Part shown: one piece after another, positions 28,939 to 37,500 of the stretch | How positions within the stretch are numbered: the first letter of the stretch is position 1 | How the letters are laid out: every line of letters starts with the position of its first letter | Assembly (NCBI RefSeq): GCF_000420465.1 | Contig: NZ_ATUZ01000016.1 | Location: 62,001 to 126,000, forward strand | Source: Desulfovibrio desulfuricans DSM 642 | GTDB taxonomy: Bacteria; Desulfobacterota; Desulfovibrionia; Desulfovibrionales; Desulfovibrionaceae | Direction: 5' to 3' | DNA: 64,000 bases | Made by a program: the position numbers and the translations under genes | The notes under the pieces: model-generated | What the model was told of the DNA's origin: nothing | Seen by the model: the letters and a program-made list of their open reading frames with translations, nothing else | Databases searched by the model: none

Positions 28939-29550
28939 CTAATCAGCCTGCGGCTGCACCAGCTTGTCAAAACTTTTGCCATTCCACTGAAAACTTACGT
29001 CATTGTCTACCGGAACATGGGCCATGCCCGTATTGGTCCAGAACATGGGCTGCGCCTTGAGGCCGCCAAGGCCAAGGCAGATCATGACCGTAGCCTGGAC
29101 ATCGGGCGGCATTTTGCGGCCCGGGGCAAAAAAGGCGCTTATGTCCGGCTCTTGCGGGGTGTCCACAGGCACGGCGCGGCCTGATGTGTCAACCCGCCAC
29201 AGCTCAAGGGTGCACACAGCGCCGCCCAGAGTGCCGAATGCGGCAAGTACGGAGCCGTCCGTGGCGTTGCGGAACAGGCGCAGGGCAACGGCTGTATCCC
29301 TGAACGGCATGGAGGCGAACACCAGAACGTCCTCCGTTTCTCCGGCGATCTCCCAAAATTCCGAATGCCCTGCGGAAAGCAGTTTCTGCTTTTCCTGCGG
29401 GCTCAGACCTTCAGGAGTGTTTTCAAAAATACTTTCGGGCAGCAGTGCAAAGATACTGCGGGCATTGACCTCGCTTTCGGTGGCCTGCGCAGAATCCGAC
29501 AGTGCGGCAAGCAACAGAACAATCAGTAAACAATGTATATGACGCGGCAT
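28939..29550 (-). CDS. Exported protein of unknown function
   Basis: A 203-residue protein with a signal peptide (MPRHIHCLLIVLLLAALSDSAQA, cleavage expected after QATES or nearby). The mature region of about 180 residues has no domain I recognise. It has two Cys (in AVCTLELW and VMICLGLGG) and several short beta-strand-like patches, so a small globular periplasmic fold is likely. GGGAGGA lies directly before the ATG. It is divergent from uvrA, 211 bp away. No neighbour points to a role. Confidence 0.75.
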   Translation of the reverse strand: MPRHIHCLLIVLLLAALSDSAQATESEVNARSIFALLPESIFENTPEGLSPQEKQKLLSAGHSEFWEIAGETEDVLVFASMPFRDTAVALRLFRNATDGSVLAAFGTLGGAVCTLELWRVDTSGRAVPVDTPQEPDISAFFAPGRKMPPDVQATVMICLGLGGLKAQPMFWTNTGMAHVPVDNDVSFQWNGKSFDKLVQPQAD

Positions 29551-29761
29551 ACATCCTCCCGCAGACAGATGGTTGCAGAAACAGACGTGCTGTAAAAATT
29601 TTTATACCGCTTTCGGCAAGGCTTGTCCATGCACGCAGGCAAAGGATTGCGCGATCCGGGCGGTTGGGCGGCGGCGGGCGCATTTTGCAGCGGCTGGCGC
29701 GCGCAAAAATACGCTGGCTCTGCCCTTGCCAATGCCCCTTGGGCCGCTTACATATGCTTTC

Positions 29762-32719
29762 ATGAACACAAGCAAGCCCTGCATCCACATCGAAAAGGCC
29801 CGCCAGCACAATCTCAAAAACATCAGCCTGGACATCCCCCGCGACGAGCTGGTGGTGATTTGCGGCCCGTCAGGTTCCGGCAAGTCAACGCTGGCGTTCG
29901 ATATCGTGTACGCCGAAGGCCAGCGCCGCTATGTGGAATCGCTGTCTGCCTACGCCCGCCAGTTTTTGCCCCAGATGGACAAGCCGGACGTGGAAAAGAT
30001 CGAGGGGCTTTCGCCCGCAATCTCGCTTGAACAGCAGAGCGTTTCGCGCAACCCGCGTTCAACCGTGGGAACGGTCACGGAAATTTACGACTTTTTGCGC
30101 GTATTTTTTGCCCGGCTTGGGCGCATGTATTGCCCCCAGTGCGGGCGGCCCATCGAGGCCCGCGCAGCAGATGAAATCATTGGCGATATCATGGCCCTGC
30201 CGCAGGGCACCAAGTTTATGGTCATGGCTCCGCTGGTGGAACTTCAGAAGGGCACGCACCAGGACAAGTTCAAAAAGCTCAAGGCCGAAGGCTTTGCCCG
30301 TGTGCGCGTCAACGGCGAGTTTTATACGCTGGACGATGTGCCCACGCTGGACAAGAACAAGAAGCACTCCATTGATCTGGTGGTTGACCGCCTGGTGAAC
30401 AAGGAGGGCATTCGGGGGCGTCTGGCGGATTCGGTTGAGCTGGCCCTGCGCTACGGGGAGGGCCGACTTGTGCTGCACGAGCCGGACAAAGCCGCCGCAG
30501 GGCAGGATGCAGACACAGTGCATTCCACCACCTCGGTATGCGCGCATTGCCGTATTTCTCTGCCCGCGCCCAGCCCGCAGCTGTTTTCGTTCAACGGGCC
30601 GCAGGGCGCCTGCCCGCGTTGCGTGGGCCTCGGCGGCGTGGATTATTTTGAGCCGCGCCTCATTGCGCCCAACATGGGCCTTTCGCTGAACACGGGCGCG
30701 CTGTTGCCCTGGGCCACGGACAAAATGTTCAGCCGCTATGAGGACTCCCTCAAGGCTCTGGGCAAGCGCTTCAAATTTCAGCTTTCCACGCCGCTGGAGC
30801 AGTTTAGTGAAGATGCGCTTTCCGCTCTTTTTTACGGAGAGGATGAACAGGGCCGCCCAGCGCGCGCCTCGTTGGGCCTGCGCCGCAACTGGATGGGCGG
30901 CAGCGTTGCCCTTGGTGCTGGCGGCGATTATCAGAGCGAGCATTTTTCTGACGCACTGCGTGCGCAGGGGCAGGTGGGCGTGAGCGAAAAACGCTGGCCC
31001 GGCGTTATTCCTCTGCTTGAAAGCGGTATGCAGTACGGCGATGCCTGGCGCGAGGCCCTGTCTCGTTATCGGCAGACCATGGACTGCCCGGACTGCCACG
31101 GAGCACGGCTGAACACCAACGCGCTTTCCGTGCGGGTGGACGATCTGAATATCGCGCAGTTCTGCAACCTTTCGGTTGAGCGCGCGCTGGAATGGCTGGA
31201 AAAACGCGAATTTACAGGGCGGCATGTTGTCATTGCCGAACCACTCATGAAGGAACTGACCCACCGCCTGTCGTTTATGCGCAGCGTGGGGCTTGAGTAT
31301 CTTTCGCTGGGGCGCTCCATGTCCACGCTTTCGGGCGGCGAGGCCCAGCGCATCCGTCTGGCATCGCAGCTCGGCTCGGGCCTTGTGGGCGTTACCTACG
31401 TGCTGGACGAACCCTCCATCGGTTTGCATCCGCGTGATAACGAGCGGCTGCTGGGAACCCTGCGTTCACTCCAGGCGCGCGGCAATACCGTGCTCGTGGT
31501 GGAGCATGACGAGGCCACCATCTGCGCGGCGGATACGGTCATTGAGCTTGGCCCCGGCTCCGGTTCACAGGGCGGCGAAATCATGTTTCAGGGGCGGGTG
31601 GACGACCTGCTCGGCAAGGCGGATACCCTCACGGCCCGTTACCTGCGTGGCGATGACGTGATCGCCCTGCCGGACGAGCGGCGCGAAGGGCAGGGGGCGC
31701 TGGTCATGCACGGCATCACCACCAACAATCTGCGCGATATTGATTGCCGCATTCCTCTGGGCGTGCTCACCTGCGTGACCGGGGTTTCCGGCTCCGGCAA
31801 GAGTTCGCTGGTGGTGGATACGCTCTACAAGCATGTGGCCCTCAACCTTGGCCTGCGCGTGGATCAGCCCGGCACCATCGGCGGGCTGGAATACGAAAAA
31901 GGCTCCGCGCCTGTGGAGCGCATAGTGGCCATTGACCAGACCCCCATTGGACGTACGCCGCGTTCCAATCCCGCCACCTACACCAAGATTTTTGACGAGA
32001 TTCGCAATATTTTTGCCATGACGCAGGACGCCCGCAAACGCGGCTACAAGCCGGGGCGTTTCAGCTTTAACGTGCGCGGGGGCCGTTGCGAGGCCTGCGG
32101 CGGCGACGGGCAGATTCGTGTTGAAATGCACTTTTTGCCCGATGTGTATGTGACTTGCGACGTGTGCAAGGGCAAGCGCTATAACCACGAAACCCTTGAA
32201 GTGCGCTACAAGGGGCTGAACATCGCCGAGGTGCTCGACCTGACCGTGCATCAGGCCCGCCAGCTCTTTGAAAACTATCCCTCGCTGGAGCGCCGCCTTG
32301 CCGTGCTGGAAGAGGTGGGGCTGGAATATCTGCGGCTGGGGCAGCCCGCCACAACGCTTTCGGGCGGCGAAGCCCAGCGCATCAAGATTTCGCGCGAGCT
32401 GGGCAAGCGGTCCCTGCCGGGAACCATGTACATTCTTGACGAGCCAACCACGGGCCTGCACATGCACGAGGTGGGCAAGCTCATCAAGGTGCTGCATGCG
32501 CTGGTGGACAGGGGAGCAAGCGTGGTGGTTATCGAGCACAATACAGACATGATTCTGGCATCCGACCATGTGCTGGATATGGGCCCCGGCGGCGGAGAAA
32601 ACGGCGGGCAGATAGTCTCTGCCGGAACGCCCGAGGCCATAGTGGCCGACCCCAATTCCGTCACCGGGCGCTTCCTCATGCAGGAGCGGCTGGACAGGCT
32701 CAAGCGCAGACGGGAATAA
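29762..32719 (+). CDS. uvrA: Excinuclease ABC subunit A
   Basis: A 985-residue UvrA, the DNA-damage-recognition ATPase of nucleotide excision repair. The first Walker A is GPSGSGKST (residues 35-43), with the first zinc module around YCPQCG and the CAHC/CPRC pair. The first ABC signature is [14 protein letters not shown] with LDEPSIGLH. The second half has Walker [10 protein letters not shown], zinc finger CEACGG...CDVCKG, signature [12 protein letters not shown] and LDEPTTGLH. All ATPase elements look intact. The start at 29762 fits the family N-terminus ([13 protein letters not shown]). The SD is weak and the frame is open further upstream, so the start is the least certain point. Confidence 0.96.
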   Translation: MNTSKPCIHIEKARQHNLKNISLDIPRDELVVICGPSGSGKSTLAFDIVYAEGQRRYVESLSAYARQFLPQMDKPDVEKIEGLSPAISLEQQSVSRNPRSTVGTVTEIYDFLRVFFARLGRMYCPQCGRPIEARAADEIIGDIMALPQGTKFMVMAPLVELQKGTHQDKFKKLKAEGFARVRVNGEFYTLDDVPTLDKNKKHSIDLVVDRLVNKEGIRGRLADSVELALRYGEGRLVLHEPDKAAAGQDADTVHSTTSVCAHCRISLPAPSPQLFSFNGPQGACPRCVGLGGVDYFEPRLIAPNMGLSLNTGALLPWATDKMFSRYEDSLKALGKRFKFQLSTPLEQFSEDALSALFYGEDEQGRPARASLGLRRNWMGGSVALGAGGDYQSEHFSDALRAQGQVGVSEKRWPGVIPLLESGMQYGDAWREALSRYRQTMDCPDCHGARLNTNALSVRVDDLNIAQFCNLSVERALEWLEKREFTGRHVVIAEPLMKELTHRLSFMRSVGLEYLSLGRSMSTLSGGEAQRIRLASQLGSGLVGVTYVLDEPSIGLHPRDNERLLGTLRSLQARGNTVLVVEHDEATICAADTVIELGPGSGSQGGEIMFQGRVDDLLGKADTLTARYLRGDDVIALPDERREGQGALVMHGITTNNLRDIDCRIPLGVLTCVTGVSGSGKSSLVVDTLYKHVALNLGLRVDQPGTIGGLEYEKGSAPVERIVAIDQTPIGRTPRSNPATYTKIFDEIRNIFAMTQDARKRGYKPGRFSFNVRGGRCEACGGDGQIRVEMHFLPDVYVTCDVCKGKRYNHETLEVRYKGLNIAEVLDLTVHQARQLFENYPSLERRLAVLEEVGLEYLRLGQPATTLSGGEAQRIKISRELGKRSLPGTMYILDEPTTGLHMHEVGKLIKVLHALVDRGASVVVIEHNTDMILASDHVLDMGPGGGENGGQIVSAGTPEAIVADPNSVTGRFLMQERLDRLKRRRE

Positions 32720-32782
32720 CATCCTCAAATAAAATAAACTGTCAGACTGCCGTAATGCCCTGTTGCATGACGGCCTTGTTGG

Positions 32783-32813
32783 GCGCATCCGGTTTACCGG
32801 ATGCGCTTTTTTT
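32783..32813 (+). terminator. uvrA terminator
   Basis: Perfect 10-bp stem GCGCATCCGG / CCGGATGCGC with a 4-base loop and seven T. Confidence 0.92.
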
Positions 32814-32865
32814 GTCAGCCATCCCGGGAGTGAGTGAATGGATCGGGTCATATGTTCGTTCAGAA

Positions 32866-32917
32866 TTTTTGTTGACATGGAAACAATTTTTTACGATTGT
32901 TTCCATGTCAACAAAAA
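32866..32917 (+). promoter_or_regulatory. Perfect 22-bp inverted repeat at marR promoter/leader
   Basis: Two exactly complementary 22-bp arms (32866-32887 and 32896-32917) are separated by 8 bp. Each arm contains TTGACA read outward to inward: plus strand at 32872-32877, minus strand at 32911-32906. The right arm ends directly at the SD (AAAGGAG, 32916 on) of the MarR gene starting at 32927. It fits an operator for the adjacent MarR dimer, and in RNA it would form a hairpin that abuts the ribosome site. Confidence 0.85.
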
Positions 32918-32926
32918 GGAGCAGTC

Positions 32927-33400
32927 ATGAATCAGCCTCACAGGATTGTAGCCGAGCTCATCAAAATTTCTGAGCATGCCGATGCCTTCAGGCATGGGAG
33001 AGAAGACTTTTTTGATGACCTGAACCTCACGGAGGTTCATTGCATCCATTGGATAGGAACTCTTGATCATGCCAATGTGACAAAGGTTTCTAACGAGATG
33101 GGCATGACGCGTGGGGCCATAAGTAAAATATGCAAAAAGCTGCTGAAAAAAAACTTTATCGAAAGTTATCAGGAACCGGAAAATAACAAAAATATCTATT
33201 TCAGGGTTGCAGATGGCGGGAAAAAAATATTTGAAGCCCACAAAATCAACCATGACAAGACATTTGGTGAAAAGGTCTGCATCGTAGATAAATATGATGA
33301 AGATGAACAGGCGATAATACTGCGTTTCCTCATGGATATTAACGCATTTGTTGAACGCGGTTTTGAACAGATTTACACAAATTGCGAGAAAGATGAATAA
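32927..33400 (+). CDS. MarR-family transcriptional regulator
   Basis: A 157-residue winged-helix regulator of the MarR family. The DNA-binding part covers about residues 40-100: VTKVSNEMGMTRGAISKICKKL is the recognition helix region, followed by a wing around EPENNKNIYFRV. The flanking helices for dimerisation are predicted at both ends. AAAGGAG lies before the ATG at 32927. It probably represses its own operon through the 22-bp inverted repeat just upstream. Its stop overlaps the first possible MFS start (TAATG). Codon usage is AT-rich (many AAA, AAT, ATA), unlike neighbouring genes, which suggests acquisition by transfer. The effector is unknown. Confidence 0.88.
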   Translation: MNQPHRIVAELIKISEHADAFRHGREDFFDDLNLTEVHCIHWIGTLDHANVTKVSNEMGMTRGAISKICKKLLKKNFIESYQEPENNKNIYFRVADGGKKIFEAHKINHDKTFGEKVCIVDKYDEDEQAIILRFLMDINAFVERGFEQIYTNCEKDE

Positions 33401-34584
33401 TGGAGAATACTATAATGAATTCAGCAACAGTCAGAAAAGGCGTTGTGTATTCCATATCGTTCGCGCATATGCTGAATGACTGGTATATGAATATTATTCC
33501 TATACTTACGCCATTTCTCATTGCGGCTGGTTTTGGTATTGGGGAGGTTTCGTTTGCCATTTCCGCCTTTACCATTACCTCATCGCTTTCGCAGCCGCTT
33601 ATTGGCTATATGGTGGACAGAAAAAACCAGAGCTGGATGATATATGTGGGCACGGCCTGGCTGGCGATACTGCTGAGCTGCATAGGTCTGACCCACAGCT
33701 CCACCATGCTGATTGCGCTTGCGGCCCTTGCCGGTCTTGGAGCTGCGGCTTTTCATCCGCAGGCATCGGCTATGGTTAGTGCCGCGAGCGGGCAGAAAAA
33801 GGGGATGTATCAGGCCGTTTTTGGTGCTTCGGGGAATCTTGGCTGGGCGCTGACTCCCCTGTTTGTCATCCCGCTGGTGGAACGGTTTGGCCTGAGCGTC
33901 ACGCCCTACTTTGTGGTGCCGGGCATTATTGTTACGATATTATTGGCCTTCAAGGCTCAGAAAACCCCCGCAAGATCGCAGGCAGAAACAGTGCCGATGA
34001 TGGAGACCCTGCGCCCCGCCTGGAAAGAGCTGAGCAAGCTGGTGCTGATTATTGCTGTCCGCACACTGACCTATTCCGGCCTTGTGGCCTTTCTTCCTCT
34101 GTACCTGCAACAGCAGGGCATGAGCTTGTCCGTCTGCTCCCACTTGCTGTTTATTCTGCTGCTTTCTGGCGCAGCAGGCGGCATAGCGGGCGGTTATCTT
34201 TCAGACAGGTTCGGTAAAACCATTGTTATTTTCTTGTCCCTGGCCCTCTCCCCCATTTTTTTCTACCTCTTTCTGCATGTTGGCGCAGGCCTGCAACCTG
34301 TAGTGTTTGCCCTGGCCGGGGCGACGCTTCTTTCGTCCTTCTCGCCCATTGTGGTGCTGGCGCAAGAGCTGCTTTTCCGGCAGGCCGCAATGGCCTCAGG
34401 ATTTTCACTGGGATTTGGCATCGGCATTGGTGGACTTGGCGTTGGCCTTGTTGGGCTTGTCATCCAGTATGCAGGTCTTGCCCTTGCCATCAATATGCTG
34501 ATCTGCCTGCCCTTTGTCGCTGCCTGCATAGCCCTGACGCTGAAAGGCCGCAAAGCATTGGAGCAGGCGGGGTTTGCACCGTAG
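33400..34584 (+). CDS. MFS transporter, fosmidomycin-resistance (Fsr)-like
   Basis: A 394-residue major facilitator protein with twelve predicted helices. The N-terminal AHMLNDWYMNIIPILTPFL and the GYMVDRKNQSW loop between helices 2 and 3 resemble the Fsr subfamily of drug:proton antiporters. AAFHPQASAMVS is also typical of Fsr. Downstream, GGYLSDRFGKT is the second-half loop. Translation may start at 33400, overlapping the regulator stop, or at the ATG 33415 with GGAGA upstream. It is coexpressed with the MarR gene, so an inducible efflux pump is likely. The substrate is unknown. Confidence 0.87.
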   Translation: MENTIMNSATVRKGVVYSISFAHMLNDWYMNIIPILTPFLIAAGFGIGEVSFAISAFTITSSLSQPLIGYMVDRKNQSWMIYVGTAWLAILLSCIGLTHSSTMLIALAALAGLGAAAFHPQASAMVSAASGQKKGMYQAVFGASGNLGWALTPLFVIPLVERFGLSVTPYFVVPGIIVTILLAFKAQKTPARSQAETVPMMETLRPAWKELSKLVLIIAVRTLTYSGLVAFLPLYLQQQGMSLSVCSHLLFILLLSGAAGGIAGGYLSDRFGKTIVIFLSLALSPIFFYLFLHVGAGLQPVVFALAGATLLSSFSPIVVLAQELLFRQAAMASGFSLGFGIGIGGLGVGLVGLVIQYAGLALAINMLICLPFVAACIALTLKGRKALEQAGFAP

Positions 34585-34641
34585 CGCCGCTGGCCGATGA
34601 GGTCGGTGACTTTTTGCGGTCTCATTGGGCAGTATGAAAAA

Positions 34642-34676
34642 AGCCCCGGCACCTGGTACAGGCCAGGTCCGGGGCT
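34642..34676 (-). terminator. Terminator of FeoB-associated peptide gene
   Basis: Stem AGCCCCGG / CCGGGGCT with an inner ACCTGG / CCAGGT. A T run follows on the minus strand. It also serves the convergent MFS gene. Confidence 0.8.
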
Positions 34677-34748
34677 GAGCCGGTTCGCGTTCTGCTTACA
34701 TGACGAACCGGAGGAGGGGGCGTGTGTGGGTGGGGCTTGCCTTGCTCT

Positions 34749-34961
34749 CTACTTTTTGGGATCAAGTTTCAGTCGTTTGCTTTCAAGGCGCTGCGCTTCG
34801 GCATCGTTGGGAGTGCAGCCGCATGAGCTTTTTTTGCCATCTCCGCAGCCGCCATCACAACAGCCGCATTTGCCCTTGCTGACCGCCGTATAAATCCTGC
34901 GGCCAAAGTAATATGCAGCAGCAATTATGCACAGTATGACGATAATCAGTTGAATATCCAT
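34749..34961 (-). CDS. FeoB-associated Cys-rich membrane protein
   Basis: A 70-residue protein: one N-terminal membrane helix (residues 3-20), then a Cys/Gly-rich segment (KGKCGCCDGGCGDGKKSSCGC) and a charged tail. This is the layout of the FeoB-associated Cys-rich proteins found near ferrous-iron uptake genes. GAGGTGA precedes the ATG at 34961; the frame extends upstream but without support. No feoA or feoB is in the window. A Fur-box-like inverted repeat lies 70 bp upstream and a Fur-family gene is the next gene, so iron control is very likely. Confidence 0.85.
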   Translation of the reverse strand: MDIQLIIVILCIIAAAYYFGRRIYTAVSKGKCGCCDGGCGDGKKSSCGCTPNDAEAQRLESKRLKLDPKK

Positions 34962-35030
34962 GTCTTCACCTCTTGTCTCCCCAACTTCCTTGCGGCGCAG
35001 GGAGGATGTGCGAGTAGTCTGCCCCAATAG

Positions 35031-35053
35031 AAAATGAATGTCAACTTCATTTT
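35031..35053 (-). promoter_or_regulatory. Fur box at FeoB-associated peptide promoter
   Basis: Inverted repeat AAAATGAA-7-TTCATTTT, with TTGACA of the minus-strand promoter (35044-35039) in its centre. Binding by Fur would block the -35 element. Confidence 0.75.
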
Positions 35054-35108
35054 GGCCGACGACAAAAATTCTTCTCGGGTGAAAAGCACACATTCATCCT
35101 CAAAGGAA

Positions 35109-35135
35109 TAAAAAAGGGCTGCCCAAGGGCAGCCC
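35109..35135 (-). terminator. Terminator of Fur-family gene
   Basis: Perfect 9-bp stem GGGCTGCCC / GGGCAGCCC with a 2-base gap and T run on the minus strand. A-rich on the other side too. Confidence 0.85.
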
Positions 35136-35166
35136 GAAAAAATCGCTAAAGCTCGAACCGTGGGTC

Positions 35167-35628
35167 TTAGTCGTCCTTGGCGGCCTTGTCTCGGCAATCC
35201 TTGCAGATGCCGTACAGGTTATGCACATGACCGCGCAGCTTGAAGCCGTATTTTTCAGCCATTTCGCGCTGGAGTTTTTCAATGCGCGGATCGCAGATCT
35301 CCACAATCTTGCCGCAGTCAAGGCAGACAAGGTGATCGTGATGGCTGTCCGGCTTGGCAATTTCGTAGCGGGTGATGCCGTCGCTGAAGTGGATTTCCAT
35401 GGCAAGGCCCGCATCGCAAAGCAGCTTGAGCGTACGGTATACGGTGGTTTGGCCGATGCCGGAATCGCGCTTGATTACGTGCTGATAAAATTCTTCAAGC
35501 GAGTGGTGCCCAGGCAACTCAAAAAAAGCCTCGGCTATGATGCGGCGCTGGGATGTGGTGTTCAGGCCTTTGCGGCTCATGAAATCCAGAAATTCCGAAA
35601 GACCGGCATTGTTTTGCTGTGTTGTCAT
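35167..35628 (-). CDS. fur: Fur-family metal/peroxide regulator
   Basis: A 153-residue Fur-family repressor. The winged helix covers residues ~15-85 (NTTSQRRIIAEAFFELPGHHSLEEFYQH, TTVYRTLKLL). Metal ligands are in the HHDHLVCLDCGK motif, the ExxDP loop, and the second Cys pair near the C-terminus (GICKDCR). The His-His-Asp-His and both C-x2-C pairs fit a zinc-structural Fur or PerR. Sequence alone does not separate Fur from PerR. It lies between a Fur-boxed iron peptide and AhpC, so either would make sense. The start at 35628 is supported by GGGGGTGGG. Confidence 0.88.
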   Translation of the reverse strand: MTTQQNNAGLSEFLDFMSRKGLNTTSQRRIIAEAFFELPGHHSLEEFYQHVIKRDSGIGQTTVYRTLKLLCDAGLAMEIHFSDGITRYEIAKPDSHHDHLVCLDCGKIVEICDPRIEKLQREMAEKYGFKLRGHVHNLYGICKDCRDKAAKDD

Positions 35629-35707
35629 ATATATGCCCACCCCCAAATAACAAGTGTGCGTTTGTCAAAACTGTCGATGCGCTCAGGGCTTGCAGTCGCC
35701 AGCATGT

Positions 35708-35736
35708 AGGATACCTTTTGGCCTAAAAAATGGCAA
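35708..35736 (-). promoter_or_regulatory. Promoter of Fur-family gene
   Basis: On the minus strand TTGCCA (35736-35731), a 17-bp spacer and TATCCT (35713-35708), giving a leader of about 75 bases. Confidence 0.55.
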
Positions 35737-35860
35737 AAAGCAATGCAGCGCCTAAAAGGCGATTGCGCACAGTTTTACTGCCCTTCAAACTATGGTAGGG
35801 TTGTGGCGCGTGGAGAGCAAGGGCGTGTGCGAAAAAAAGAGATTTTTCAGCCGTAATTTC

Positions 35861-35889
35861 TTGACAGATTAAATAGGATTGAATACTGT
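35861..35889 (+). promoter_or_regulatory. ahpC promoter
   Basis: TTGACA (35861-35866), a 17-bp spacer and TACTGT (35884-35889), 63 bp before the start codon. The spacer and -10 zone are AT-rich, as expected for a Fur/PerR target, but no clean palindrome was found. The rest of the divergent region (35629-35860) holds no gene. Confidence 0.6.
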
Positions 35890-35951
35890 TTTCAAAACAA
35901 ACTTGCAGCAACCTCTGCCGGAGCGTCACGCTTCGCCATAAGGATACAATC

Positions 35952-36518
35952 ATGGGAAATCTCATCAATAAAGCGGTTGAAGCTTTCAATGTAAAGGCTT
36001 TTCACGGTGGCGAGCTGAAAACGGTTACCGAAGCAGATATCAAAGGCCACTGGTCCGTCTTCTTTTTCTATCCAGCTGACTTTACCTTTGTGTGCCCCAC
36101 GGAGCTGGAAGATTTGGCAGACAACTACGAGCAGTTCAAAAAGCTCAATTGCGAAGTCTATTCCGTATCGACAGACAGCGCTTTTGTGCACAAAGCCTGG
36201 GCAGATGCCTCGCCCAGTATTGCCAAGATTCGCTACCCCATGCTGGCAGACTGCGCCGGAACGCTCTCCAACGCGTTCGGCGTCATGATTGAAGGCGCAG
36301 GGCAGGCTTTGCGCGGCAGTTTTCTGGTAAATCCCGATGGCGTCATCAAGGCCTATGAAATCCACGACACGCCTATTGGCCGCAATGTTGAAGAATTGCT
36401 GCGCAAGCTGGAAGCAGCGCAGTTTGTGGCCGAACACGGCGATCAGGTTTGCCCCGCCCGCTGGAAGCCCGGCAGCGCTACCCTTAAGCCCGGCCTTGAT
36501 CTTGTAGGCAAGATCTAG
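35952..36518 (+). CDS. ahpC: Peroxiredoxin (alkyl hydroperoxide reductase C)
   Basis: A 188-residue typical 2-Cys peroxiredoxin. Peroxidatic C48 is in DFTFVCPTE and resolving C167 in QVCPARWKPG, close to the spacing of E. coli AhpC (46 and 165). It reduces hydrogen peroxide and organic hydroperoxides in the cytoplasm. AAGGA precedes the ATG. No ahpF is adjacent, so the reductant probably comes from elsewhere (thioredoxin-like or rubredoxin-based). It is divergent from the Fur-family gene, which may regulate it. Confidence 0.96.
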   Translation: MGNLINKAVEAFNVKAFHGGELKTVTEADIKGHWSVFFFYPADFTFVCPTELEDLADNYEQFKKLNCEVYSVSTDSAFVHKAWADASPSIAKIRYPMLADCAGTLSNAFGVMIEGAGQALRGSFLVNPDGVIKAYEIHDTPIGRNVEELLRKLEAAQFVAEHGDQVCPARWKPGSATLKPGLDLVGKI

Positions 36519-36588
36519 GCAGATATTTCCCACACGCAGACACAGCCCCTTTCTCTTCCTCCAATGCCCTCCTCAGGCAACCCCGCTG

Positions 36589-36621
36589 AAAGAGGCCAGC
36601 ACGTAAGTGTTGGCCTCTTTT
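36589..36621 (+). terminator. ahpC terminator
   Basis: Stem AAAGAGGCCAGCAC with TTGGCCTCTTT, one mismatch zone, followed by T. It lies about 70 bp after ahpC. Confidence 0.8.
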
Positions 36622-37216
36622 GACGTGTGGGCAACTTGGGAAAAGGCAAGTAACGCAGAAAGGCAGCGAAAGAAAAGGCAAAGGCCGGGGGAGAGTTTTT
36701 GCGGGGTGAGTGAGCCTGTCAGGCTGATTTACGCAAACCCGACTTTTGCGCCCTGAATGCGTCAGCGCCGGGATTTTGATGCTCACGTACATGAGTACGC
36801 TGCGCTCAAAATTCCGGCGCTTCCTTTTCAGGTCGCAAAAAGCGTATTTTGCAAATTCGCCCAACACCAGCCATCGCCTCCGCATCCGCTCCGGCGAGTT
36901 TAAGGAAGGCAACGCCACGACCATCTTCTGGTGACGGGGTGGGGTTCACGTTGCGCGCAAATTTTTAATTATCAACGGTGTCTGAAGTTATTGGCTGAAA
37001 CGGACTCACATTCAAAGCGAAAGCGTCCTCTGGCATTAACGCGGCGCGGAGGGAGATCACCTGAGCGAGCGCAGCGAGCGAGGGAAGCTTCCGCAGCAGA
37101 TGCCGTGTTGCCCTCGTCATGCTAAGGAATTTGGAAAGCTCATCTTGGGGGTGCTTCGGGGGGATGCAAGGGGGGCCGAGAAGGGGGCGCAGCCCCATAA
37201 CCGGCCCCGCCTTGCT

Positions 37217-37424
37217 GCGCGCCGCACAGGCGTCTCAAACTTCGCCGGAGGGCGAAACGCCGTGCCCGAAGGGCAGCAACTGTTCACAACACCACGCCGG
37301 GGAGGCGAAATCGCGCGCCGCGCAGGCGTCCCAAACTCCGCCGGAGGGCGAAACACCGTGCCCGAAGGGCAGCAACTACTCATAACTCCACGCCACGCAG
37401 CAAAAATGTGCGCCGCGCAGGCGT
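37217..37424. repeat. Tandem ~95-bp intergenic repeat (2 full units + partial)
   Basis: Units start at 37217, 37313 and 37408 (periods 96 and 95), each opening with GCGCGCCGC or GTGCGCCGC then AGGCGTC. The two full units share most bases. Each holds two small hairpins: CGCC-GGAG-GGCG and TGCCC-GAA-GGGCA. Not coding in a convincing way. Confidence 0.8.
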
Positions 37425-37426
37425 CC

Positions 37427-37461
37427 AAAAAAGAGGCCAGCACTCACGCGCTGACCTCTTT
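37427..37461 (-). terminator. Terminator of Fe-alcohol dehydrogenase gene
   Basis: Stem AAAGAGGCCAGC / GCTGACCTCTTT with one mismatch. A T run follows on the minus strand. Confidence 0.75.
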
Positions 37462-37500
37462 CAATTGCAACGCACTAAGCGTTGGCAATGGCGATCTGTC

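Larger units (their letters stand above)
36519..37500. other. 982-bp non-coding region with hairpins and tandem repeats
   Basis: No gene with an SD or a recognisable product. It is bounded by two related hairpins (36589-36621 and 37427-37461, both built on AAAGAGGCCAGC). In the middle, 36740-36850 carries an imperfect palindrome around GTACATGAGTAC. 36990-37100 has GAGCGAGCGCAGCGAGCGAG. 37217-37424 holds the tandem repeat listed separately. Confidence 0.65.

Noticed and set aside
36484-36924. 146-codon minus-strand frame after ahpC
   Set aside because: It overlaps the ahpC terminator and the 3' end of ahpC, with no SD and a composition unlike the window's genes.
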